Assembly: GCA_013002475.1 (NCBI GenBank)
Contig: JABDJM010000344.1
Span: 1-7,441 of the forward strand
DNA from: Saprospiraceae bacterium
Lineage (GTDB): Bacteria > Bacteroidota > Bacteroidia > Chitinophagales > Saprospiraceae
Direction: 5' to 3'
DNA: 7,441 nt
Shown here: one piece after another, positions 1 to 5,328 of the stretch
How the letters are laid out: each line of letters begins with the position of its first letter
How positions within the stretch are numbered: position 1 is the stretch's first letter
Translations under genes and position numbers: made by a program
The notes under the pieces: model-generated
Told to the model about the DNA's origin: nothing
The model's input: the letters and a program-made list of their open reading frames with translations, nothing else
Database searches by the model: none

Positions 1-84
1 GTCCTCTCTCTCCCGGGCAAGCAGTAGTTGCCTAAGCTTTGTAAGTGCTTGTTGCTCTGAAAGTGCCGGGTCGTGTTTAAGCAT
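1..84 (-). CDS. Partial unknown protein, N-terminal 28 residues only
   Basis: An open frame starts at the ATG on the minus strand (bases 84-82) and runs without a stop off the left edge, so only 28 residues are visible and the C-terminus is missing. It starts MLKHDPALSEQQALTKLRQL and ends in a charged stretch ending ERED. It follows the coiled-coil gene at 91-450 by 6 nt on the same strand, so the two are very likely co-transcribed. The visible part is predicted helical, with an LRQLLL segment that resembles LIRNILV near the start of the neighbouring protein. From memory, N-termini of this style (LR.LLL followed by a charged helix) occur in some OmpA-like envelope proteins, but that is only a guess because the diagnostic C-terminal domain would lie outside the window. 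The start is chosen because it is the only ATG between the upstream stop codon and the edge. Confidence 0.6.
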   Translation of the reverse strand, partial: MLKHDPALSEQQALTKLRQLLLARERED

Positions 85-90
85 AATTAA

Positions 91-450
91 TTAGGAATCC
101 AGGAGCTTTTTGCCCACATCGGATAGAAGTTTCCCTATCCTGGCTCTTTCCTTGTCGCAGGAATCATCTAGTCTTTTGTTAAGTTGTTCTACTTTCTTTT
201 CGATAAGCTTCTCCAACTTCTCAAAATTGGTATCTGTGGTTTTCTGAAGTGTCTGGACTGACTTATTTCCATTTTTTTCTGCGGCACCAATCCTCTTTTC
301 AAAGGAAGTCGCATTTTCGGAGACTATCGCCTCTAAATCATCCAATCTTTTTTGGAGAGCCTCCATTTGAGGTCCAACCAGAATATTTCTAATGAGGCCA
401 AGATCTCCGAGGTTAACCTCAGGTCCCAGGCTTTTTCCGTTTTCTGCCAT
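91..450 (-). CDS. Small coiled-coil protein of unknown function
   Basis: This 119-residue protein has no signal peptide and no membrane segment, so it is probably cytoplasmic. Residues 1-15 are polar. Residues 16-45 form a helix with the pattern LGLIRNILVGPQ followed by MEALQKRLDDLEAIV. Residues 45-119 are almost entirely charged, with leucine, isoleucine or valine spaced in a heptad-like way (for example FEKLEKLIEKKVEQLNKRLDD), which is typical of a coiled coil. There is one cysteine, in DDSCDKE. I recognise no enzymatic motif. The gene is followed after 6 nt by a second reading frame with a similar LRQLLL motif, suggesting two proteins that pair or sit in one complex. A good Bacteroidota -7 box lies upstream, so this is probably the first gene of a minus-strand operon running out of the window. 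Its existence as a gene is well supported; its function is unknown. Confidence 0.8.
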   Translation of the reverse strand: MAENGKSLGPEVNLGDLGLIRNILVGPQMEALQKRLDDLEAIVSENATSFEKRIGAAEKNGNKSVQTLQKTTDTNFEKLEKLIEKKVEQLNKRLDDSCDKERARIGKLLSDVGKKLLDS

Positions 451-501
451 TTCTTCGTCTTTTTTGAGGTGGGAAAATTCCCTGGCTAAGGGCGTAAATT
501 A

Positions 502-509
502 CAAAAATA
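502..509 (-). promoter_or_regulatory. Predicted promoter -7 box for the coiled-coil gene
   Basis: On the minus strand the sequence TATTTTTG matches the Bacteroidota -7 consensus TAnnTTTG at every fixed base. Transcription would start near base 495, giving a leader of about 45 nt before the ATG at 450. No clear TTG or TTTG -33 element is found at the usual distance, which weakens the call. Five-base inverted arms (AGGGC at 489-493, GCCCT at 510-514) flank the box, but they are too short to call an operator. Confidence 0.45.
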
Positions 510-585
510 GCCCTAATGGGTATTTTAAGCCGATATTATCATATTAAGATACGGCTTTCCAGGCTCAAGTTCTATATTTAGGCCC

Positions 586-1242
586 ATGACGAAAGCCGTT
601 GTATTAAACAAGACGAACTCTATCGCCAATCATTTTATAGCTGAGATAAGAGATGTAGCTATTCAAAAAGATCGAATTCGTTTTAGAAGAAATCTTGAGA
701 GAATAGGGGAGGTAATGGCTTATGAGATTTCTAAAAATCTAAGCTATAAAGCCAAGGATATTGAGACTCCTCTGGGTCATGCAAATGAAAATTTGATAGA
801 GGACAGGATCGTGCTGGCTACTATTTTGAGGGCAGGAATCCCTTTTCATGCGGGATTTTTGAATGTTTTTGATTTTGCAGATAATGCCTTCGTTTCAGCA
901 TATCGACGACACCATAGAGACGGGAGTTTCGAGATACACACCGATTACCACTCCTGTCCTTCCCTGGATGGATCAGTTTTGGTACTTGCCGATCCAATGC
1001 TGGCAACAGGTTCCAGTATGGAGGTTGCCCTTAATTCGCTGCTTGAAAATGGCAAACCAAAAGAGATTCACATTGCTACCGCAATTGCCTCCACACTTGG
1101 TCTTGGTCATATTCAAAGGTTGTTTCCAGAGGCTCATTGTTGGATCGGAGCGCTTGATGAAGAATTAACTGGTAAATCTTACATTGTTCCTGGCCTTGGT
1201 GATGCCGGAGATCTTGCTTATGGAAGCAAAAAGCAGGAATAG
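586..1242 (+). CDS. upp: Uracil phosphoribosyltransferase
   Basis: This cytoplasmic enzyme of pyrimidine salvage converts uracil and PRPP to UMP and diphosphate. The 218-residue length is normal for the family. Visible landmarks are the N-terminal stretch IANHFIAEIRDVAIQKDR (13-30), LRAGIPFHAG (81-90), the PRPP-binding loop DPMLATGSSM (136-145) and the C-terminal uracil-binding motif YIVPGLGDAGDLAYG (199-213). All are intact, so the enzyme should be active. The ATG at 586 is the natural family start. The only promoter-like match upstream, TATATTTA at 573-580, misses the last consensus base and would give an almost leaderless message, so I do not list it as a feature. The gene is divergent from the coiled-coil gene across 135 nt and lies upstream of the symporter on the same strand, but that gene has its own promoter. 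tdk, another salvage gene, is about 4 kb away. Confidence 0.97.
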   Translation: MTKAVVLNKTNSIANHFIAEIRDVAIQKDRIRFRRNLERIGEVMAYEISKNLSYKAKDIETPLGHANENLIEDRIVLATILRAGIPFHAGFLNVFDFADNAFVSAYRRHHRDGSFEIHTDYHSCPSLDGSVLVLADPMLATGSSMEVALNSLLENGKPKEIHIATAIASTLGLGHIQRLFPEAHCWIGALDEELTGKSYIVPGLGDAGDLAYGSKKQE

Positions 1243-1280
1243 GGCCTGCAACCTTTTCCCAATAAATCAATGTCCTTAAT

Positions 1281-1288
1281 TATGTTTG
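1281..1288 (+). promoter_or_regulatory. Predicted promoter -7 box for the symporter gene
   Basis: TATGTTTG is a perfect match to the Bacteroidota -7 consensus TAnnTTTG. Transcription would begin around 1293-1295, giving a leader of about 22 nt to the ATG at 1317. This helps decide the start: the in-frame TTG at 1302 would leave under 10 nt of leader. No convincing -33 element is visible at the expected spacing. The last four bases of the box form part of the left arm of the inverted repeat listed next. Confidence 0.5.
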
Positions 1289-1308
1289 CAACCTGCAATA
1301 ATTGCAAA
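1285..1308. repeat. Perfect 7-bp inverted repeat over the symporter transcription start, with TGCAA direct repeats
   Basis: TTTGCAA (1285-1291) and TTGCAAA (1302-1308) are perfect inverted copies separated by 10 nt. The pentamer TGCAA also occurs at 1287, 1294 and 1303, and again upstream at 1247 in the same intergenic stretch. The left arm overlaps the predicted -7 box and the right arm would lie just after the transcription start, which is a classic operator position. It could instead fold as a small leader hairpin. No regulator is identified. Confidence 0.4.
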
Positions 1309-1316
1309 GACCTTTT

Positions 1317-2804
1317 ATGCTAAACAGCCTCTCACCAGGAATCATCCTGGCTTTGATCGCCGCCTACTTTGTTCTTTTGATGACCATCTCCTGGTTCACA
1401 GGAAGAAAGGCTGATAATGATTCCTTCTTTCTGGCTAATAGAAAATCACCTTGGTTTTTGGTGGCCTTTGGAATGATAGGGGCTTCCCTATCAGGAGTGA
1501 CCTTTATTTCCATCCCCGGGGTTGTTGGGGCCGAGGGCTTGAACATGAACTTTTCTTATCTCCAGGTTGTCCTAGGCTACCTGGTAGGGTATGTTGTCAT
1601 CGCCTTGGTTTTACTCCCTTTATACTACCGTTTAGGGATTACCAGTATTTATCAATTCCTTGAACAACGATTTGGTTTCTTCGCTTACAAAACCGGATCC
1701 GCCTTTTTCCTTTTATCCAGAACGATTGGGGCATCCTTCAGGTTATTTCTAGTGGCCATTGTCTTGCAAGAATTTGTATTGGGTCCATTTGGAGTTCCAT
1801 TTTGGGTAACAGTGTTGACAGCAATCATGCTGATCTGGACCTATACCTTTCGAGGGGGAATTAAGACCATAGTCTGGACTGATACACTGCAGACGATTTC
1901 CATGCTCCTGGCTGTGATCTTGACAATTTTCGGAATTGGGAATGCACTCGATCTTGATTTAGCAGGAATGATTGCCCTCGTTTCTGAAAGTGATCTTTCA
2001 AACATGTTCTACTTTTCCGGAGGGTGGTCCGACCCAAACAACTTTTTTAAGCAATTCCTGGCGGGTATGTTTATCACTATAGTAATGACAGGTCTTGACC
2101 AGGACATGATGCAAAAAAATCTAACCTGCAAAAATCTGAAAGAGGCTCAGTTGAACATGTTCAGTTTTTCAGGGATACTGATTTTTGCAAACCTATTATT
2201 CCTCTTTCTGGGAGCCTTGTTGTATCTGTACAGTAACCAGGTGGGCCTTGAAATTCCCTCTTCCAGTGATAACCTCTTTCCGATGGTTGCTTTGCAACAT
2301 TTGAAACCATGGGTGGGTATCGCTTTTGTGATCGGACTAATTGCCGCTGCGTACTCCAGTGCAGATTCGGCCCTGACATCACTAACCACGGCTTTCTGCG
2401 TTGATTTTCTTGGATTCACAACGGAAGATCAATCCAAAAATCAGAAACGGAGGAGATTTATGGTACACCTGGGATTTTCCTTTTTACTTTTCATAGTTAT
2501 TCTGCTTTTCAAGGCACTGAACAACGATGCAGTTATCAACGGTCTCTTCAAGGCTGCTGGATATACATATGGACCTTTGTTAGGGTTATTTGCCTTTGGC
2601 ATTTTTTCGAAAAAAAGGAAACTAAGAGGGGAGTGGGTGATTCCGGTTTGTATTCTTGCACCGATACTAACCTTCATCCTTCAGAAGTTTTCGACCACTC
2701 TGTTTTTTGGATACCAGTTCGGCTTTGAACTTTTGATATTGAATGGATTGCTCACCTTCTTTGGATTGGCAGCGATCAGCTATTATCCTGTGGAAGAAGA
2801 ATGA
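1317..2804 (+). CDS. Sodium:solute symporter (SSS family) of unknown substrate
   Basis: This is a 495-residue inner-membrane protein with many hydrophobic segments, predicted to import a small solute with sodium. Numbering is from the ATG at 1317. Family features in order: first helix about 8-27 followed by WFTGRKADNDSFFLANRKSPW (26-46); GASLSGVTFISIPG (55-68), the broken first helix of the LeuT-like fold; the RGGIKTIVWTDTLQ loop (179-192); TGLDQDMMQKNL (258-269); and AAAYSSADSALTSLTT (343-358), the helix that carries sodium-ligand serines in this family (S347 and S348 by eye). A longer frame begins at TTG 1302, but the ATG is preferred because family members start close to this point and the promoter would leave almost no leader for the TTG. 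The SSS family includes proline, sugar, sialate and pantothenate carriers; nothing here fixes the substrate. The gene stops exactly at the rhomboid gene's stop. Confidence 0.93.
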   Translation: MLNSLSPGIILALIAAYFVLLMTISWFTGRKADNDSFFLANRKSPWFLVAFGMIGASLSGVTFISIPGVVGAEGLNMNFSYLQVVLGYLVGYVVIALVLLPLYYRLGITSIYQFLEQRFGFFAYKTGSAFFLLSRTIGASFRLFLVAIVLQEFVLGPFGVPFWVTVLTAIMLIWTYTFRGGIKTIVWTDTLQTISMLLAVILTIFGIGNALDLDLAGMIALVSESDLSNMFYFSGGWSDPNNFFKQFLAGMFITIVMTGLDQDMMQKNLTCKNLKEAQLNMFSFSGILIFANLLFLFLGALLYLYSNQVGLEIPSSSDNLFPMVALQHLKPWVGIAFVIGLIAAAYSSADSALTSLTTAFCVDFLGFTTEDQSKNQKRRRFMVHLGFSFLLFIVILLFKALNNDAVINGLFKAAGYTYGPLLGLFAFGIFSKKRKLRGEWVIPVCILAPILTFILQKFSTTLFFGYQFGFELLILNGLLTFFGLAAISYYPVEEE

Positions 2805-2821
2805 TCAGGTAGTATCCTGTG
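2774..2821. repeat. Pair of 19-bp near-identical direct repeats across a tail-to-tail gene junction
   Basis: GATCAGCTATTATCCTGTG at 2774-2792 and GATCAGGTAGTATCCTGTG at 2803-2821 match at 17 of 19 positions, with a period of 29 bp. The first copy lies inside the last codons of the symporter. The second straddles the shared stop palindrome and encodes, on the other strand, the last residues of the rhomboid protein. A match this long at this distance is very unlikely by chance, so a local duplication is the simplest reading. Confidence 0.75.
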
Positions 2822-3518
2822 TCCAGCCATCTGGATCTTCTCTTCTCCTTTCCTCGATCCTTTGCCTCTTTGTCTTTTCAAAAGTATCTCGGGGTAGGTA
2901 AAACCTAGATTCCTGTGACGGCTCAAGTTCCCAGCTTGGGGTTCTGGGGATCTCATCCTCTTCGATAAGGTCTTTGTAAAAATATGCCGCAAAAACACCG
3001 GTTAATGCTCCGAAAAGATGACTTTCCCAGGAGACTCCCTCCTTTGGAATGAGCCCGCTGAAAAATCCCTGGTAGAAAAATAGGATGATAAGACCCAGGA
3101 TAATTGATTTAACATTCCTTCTGAATATCCCGGTAAACATTACAAAGGAGAGCATCCCATAAATAACTCCGCTAGCTCCAATATGGAAGTTGCTATTTCC
3201 AAACAACCAGACTCCGATCCCGGTAAGGAAATAGATCATCAGAAGACTTGGTTTGGCAACCCTTGGGTAGAAATAGAAGAATATTATCGACAATGCGATT
3301 AAGGGGAAGGAGTTCCATAGAAGGTGGGCCCAGTCTCCATGGATAAAGGGGGCAAACAAAATACCCCTCAAACCGATCACTTTTCGAGGGTAGATCCCCC
3401 AATAATATATTGGCCAACCAGTTACAATTTGGAGCAGGTGAACAGCAAAAAGTATCCCTACCAGGATCATCGGGATCTTGATCACCTGAAGCCACTTGGC
3501 TCTTTCCTCCGTACTCAT
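2805..3518 (-). CDS. Rhomboid family intramembrane serine protease
   Basis: This 237-residue polytopic membrane protease cuts substrate proteins inside or next to the membrane. About six membrane segments are visible (roughly 15-34, 70-86, 92-106, 115-131, 136-155 and 166-183). The catalytic pair is present: the nucleophile is S116 in GASG (114-117), and the base is H167 in SHLFGALTG. H65 and N69 in HGDWAHLLWNS match the oxyanion-side His and Asn of E. coli GlpG, so the enzyme should be active. The tail from about 185 is hydrophilic, rich in charge and arginine, and probably cytosolic. The ATG overlaps the pfkA stop by one base (TAATG), which implies translational coupling; the AGGA before it sits only 2 nt away, too close for a normal Shine-Dalgarno. 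A later Met at residue 17 is a less likely start. Substrate is unknown. Confidence 0.95.
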   Translation of the reverse strand: MSTEERAKWLQVIKIPMILVGILFAVHLLQIVTGWPIYYWGIYPRKVIGLRGILFAPFIHGDWAHLLWNSFPLIALSIIFFYFYPRVAKPSLLMIYFLTGIGVWLFGNSNFHIGASGVIYGMLSFVMFTGIFRRNVKSIILGLIILFFYQGFFSGLIPKEGVSWESHLFGALTGVFAAYFYKDLIEEDEIPRTPSWELEPSQESRFYLPRDTFEKTKRQRIEERRREDPDGWTQDTT

Positions 3519-4489
3519 TATCCTAAAATTTCTACCAGTTCAACTAAAGCTGGGTTTATTTCCTCGTGATGCTTTATCGCCTGCTCAAAAGGTGTGTAGG
3601 TTATATCCCTGTGGACAATTCCAACCATCTTTCCAGATTCACCATCTAATAGTGCCCGGACGGCGGAGACACCCATCTGGGAGGCTCGCACTCTTTCCAT
3701 ACAGGTTGGGCGACCACCACGTTGTACATGGCCCAGGATGGTCACCCGGACATCCCTGTAATCAATATGCTGCTTGACCAAATCTGCAATTTCAAAAGCA
3801 CCACCCGCGTCGTCGCCTTCAGCGACGATCACTATGCTTGCGTTTTTCTTATTGCTATGGCTGTCTTTTAGGGTATCGATAAGAGACTGGACATTGGTTT
3901 TACTCTCCGGGATAAGGACCGCCTCAGCTCCTGTTGAAATTGCGGATCGTAAAGCGATAAAGCCGGCATCGCGACCCATGACCTCAACAAAAAATAACCT
4001 GCTGTGGGCATTGGCAGTGTCCTTTATATTGTCAATCGCGGCCATGGCAGTATTGATGGCAGTATCGTATCCTATCGTATAATCTGTCCCAAATAAGTCG
4101 TTGTCAATGGTTCCTGGGGCACCCATAATTGAAAACTCAGGGAACTCACCCAGAAATACATTAGCGCCGGTAAAGGTCCCATCTCCTCCGATGGCAACCA
4201 ATCCTTCGATCCCTTGTTCGCGCAGATTACTGGCAGCTCGCTTTCGGCCCTCCTGGGTCATGAACCTTGGAGACCGGGCAGAGCGAAGGATGGTACCTCC
4301 CTGTTGGATAATTCCGCTAACCGAGTGGGCATTCATTTCAAAAATCTCCCCATCGATCATACCCTCATAACCATTCCTGATCCCAAATACCTTCAAGCCC
4401 ATATGAAGGCCAGTCCGTACTACCGCCCGAATACAGGCATTCATACCCGGAGAATCTCCTCCGGAAGTAAATACTGCGATATTTTTCAT
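3518..4489 (-). CDS. pfkA: ATP-dependent 6-phosphofructokinase
   Basis: This cytoplasmic enzyme catalyses the committed step of glycolysis, fructose 6-phosphate plus ATP to fructose 1,6-bisphosphate. At 323 residues it has the length of a standard bacterial PfkA. Motifs: TSGGDSPGMN (8-17, ATP), GGDGT (101-105), PGTIDND (125-131, catalytic D129), MGRDAGF (171-177), EGDDAGG (224-230), and GHVQRGG (253-259; H254 and R257 contact substrate in the family). The glycine in GGDGT and in PGTIDND indicates ATP rather than pyrophosphate as phosphoryl donor. Of the E. coli effector-site arginines, R21 and R25 are retained, but the position of R54 is alanine here (by-eye alignment), so regulation by ADP or PEP may differ. 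It is the second gene of a likely three-gene operon, 44 nt after the unknown 227-residue protein, with a 19-bp palindrome in the gap. Confidence 0.97.
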   Translation of the reverse strand: MKNIAVFTSGGDSPGMNACIRAVVRTGLHMGLKVFGIRNGYEGMIDGEIFEMNAHSVSGIIQQGGTILRSARSPRFMTQEGRKRAASNLREQGIEGLVAIGGDGTFTGANVFLGEFPEFSIMGAPGTIDNDLFGTDYTIGYDTAINTAMAAIDNIKDTANAHSRLFFVEVMGRDAGFIALRSAISTGAEAVLIPESKTNVQSLIDTLKDSHSNKKNASIVIVAEGDDAGGAFEIADLVKQHIDYRDVRVTILGHVQRGGRPTCMERVRASQMGVSAVRALLDGESGKMVGIVHRDITYTPFEQAIKHHEEINPALVELVEILG

Positions 4490-4508
4490 GCTTAGTATTG
4501 AGAATTGA

Positions 4509-4527
4509 AATCAGGATTATCCTGATT
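4509..4527. promoter_or_regulatory. 19-bp perfect palindrome in the pfkA leader, candidate operator or hairpin
   Basis: AATCAGGATTATCCTGATT consists of two perfect 9-bp arms around one central base. It occupies most of the 44-nt gap between the upstream gene and pfkA, ending 20 nt before the pfkA ATG. Right beside it CCTGATT recurs (4521-4527 and 4529-4535). In RNA it could form an 8-bp stem with a 3-nt loop, but there is no U-run on either side, so it is not a standard intrinsic terminator. A homodimeric regulator site or a message-processing or stability hairpin are the alternatives. Confidence 0.55.
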
Positions 4528-4533
4528 CCCTGA

Positions 4534-5217
4534 TTAAAGGTAGCGACGGCGAACGAGCTTTATGAAAATCTTTGCCTTTTTCTTTTTACCCTCATCCGTC
4601 CAGTTGAATTTTTGAGCTAACTGCGCAAGGACCAGTTTTGCTTCCCCAAAGTTTGCAAGGCGGTTCAGTTTAGTCACGATCTCCGAATAGAACGTATCGT
4701 CCTTCCCAAATAATTCATTGATCGTGAGGATTCGTTCGTTTATGCCCATCGCTTTTGACAGATCTTCTATGGGTGCCTGGCTAAGTCGATGACTGAGCTC
4801 GTTGGCTCCTTCGCTTTCAAAAAGATCTTCCATATTGGGAGCCAAAACTTGGGGCTGCTTTGTGGCTACAGCTGGTGAAGGAGCGGCTGTGACCTTAGGT
4901 GTGGAGCCTGGGACAGAACCAGCGTCAGGTTTACTTTTCGTTTTTTCAACCTTCTCAACCTTCGGAGGATTTGGAGTAGTTTCTTTGGATACTACTTTGG
5001 GCTCAGCTTTCTTTTCCTGGATAGTGGGAGCGGGTTTGGAAGGTTCCACCTTTTTTAAGGGTTTGCTCTCCTCATATTGAAAGGAATCATGCAATTGTTT
5101 GGTATAACTGAGCATTAAATCCTTTTCGAAGGAGCTGATCTTCCTTTCATCCAAAGCCATGCTTTCAAAAAGCCTGTTGATTTTTTCTAAAATTAGTTTT
5201 GCTTCCCTTAGGTCCAT
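4534..5217 (-). CDS. Unknown two-domain protein with a Lys/Pro/Glu-rich linker
   Basis: This 227-residue protein is built in three parts. Residues 1-48 are a helical N-terminal region (MDLREAKLILEKINRLFESM and on). Residues 50-127 are a low-complexity linker rich in Pro, Lys, Glu, Thr and Val, probably disordered. Residues 128-227 are a helical C-terminal domain containing LSKAMGINERILTINELF (153-170), FYSEIVTKLNRLANFGEAK (176-194), FNWTDE (204-209) and a strongly basic end, LVRRRYL. There is no signal peptide, membrane segment or cysteine. The C-terminal segment resembles a conserved uncharacterised domain I recall from Bacteroidota, but I cannot name a function. It heads a probable operon with pfkA and the rhomboid gene and has a good promoter upstream. 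A structural or adaptor role is conceivable but unsupported by any catalytic motif. Confidence 0.85.
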   Translation of the reverse strand: MDLREAKLILEKINRLFESMALDERKISSFEKDLMLSYTKQLHDSFQYEESKPLKKVEPSKPAPTIQEKKAEPKVVSKETTPNPPKVEKVEKTKSKPDAGSVPGSTPKVTAAPSPAVATKQPQVLAPNMEDLFESEGANELSHRLSQAPIEDLSKAMGINERILTINELFGKDDTFYSEIVTKLNRLANFGEAKLVLAQLAQKFNWTDEGKKKKAKIFIKLVRRRYL

Positions 5218-5275
5218 ATAAATTAGAATTGATAATATTGAAACGGGCTTTGCGATCTCATAGTTATAAGATACT

Positions 5276-5307
5276 GCTCAAAAATAACGATTTTCGCCAG
5301 CTCAAAA
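5276..5307. repeat. 8-bp direct repeat GCTCAAAA overlapping both promoter elements
   Basis: GCTCAAAA occurs at 5276-5283 and 5300-5307, 24 bp apart. Each copy contains one of the two predicted promoter elements of the minus-strand operon. It may simply reflect the similarity of the -33 and -7 boxes (both contain TTTG), or be a binding site for a regulator seen by both divergent genes. Confidence 0.35.
5279..5306 (-). promoter_or_regulatory. Predicted promoter of the 227-residue gene, pfkA and rhomboid operon
   Basis: On the minus strand TATTTTTG (5286-5279) is a perfect -7 box (TAnnTTTG), and TTTG (5306-5303) lies 16 nt upstream of it, close to the usual -33 position. Transcription would start near 5272, giving a leader of about 55 nt before the ATG at 5217. 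This is the best-supported promoter in the window because both elements are present. The same 111-nt gap must also contain the tdk promoter on the other strand, for which I found no good match. Confidence 0.55.
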
Positions 5308-5328
5308 TTTTAACACACAGCAAATTTT

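Noticed and set aside
84..93. 10-bp palindrome TAATTAATTA between the first two minus-strand genes
   Set aside because: Pure AT sequence around a stop and a start codon; such palindromes are common by chance.
133..143. Possible GGATA/TATCC hairpin near the end of the coiled-coil gene as a terminator
   Set aside because: Only 5-bp arms, within coding sequence, and no U-run follows.
573..580. TATATTTA just before upp as a promoter -7 box
   Set aside because: It misses the final G of TAnnTTTG, has no -33 element, and would give an almost leaderless message; too weak to list.
1302..1316. TTG at 1302 as the symporter start, adding five residues
   Set aside because: A rare start codon, inside the right arm of the inverted repeat and within about 10 nt of the predicted transcription start; the ATG at 1317 fits the family better.
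1335..1350. Hairpin CCAGGA-ATCA-TCCTGG early in the symporter gene
   Set aside because: A perfect 6-bp stem, but it lies in coding sequence where the codons explain the bases, and CAGGA/TCCTG words are common throughout the window.
3193..3569. Additional open frames overlapping the rhomboid and pfkA genes on both strands
   Set aside because: They are out-of-frame shadows of well-supported conserved genes and have no motif of their own.
4794..5068. Repetitive look of the linker-coding region, and an open frame on the opposite strand, as a separate gene or repeat
   Set aside because: Explained by the low-complexity Lys/Pro/Glu-rich linker of the minus-strand protein; the opposite-strand frame lacks any recognisable protein features.
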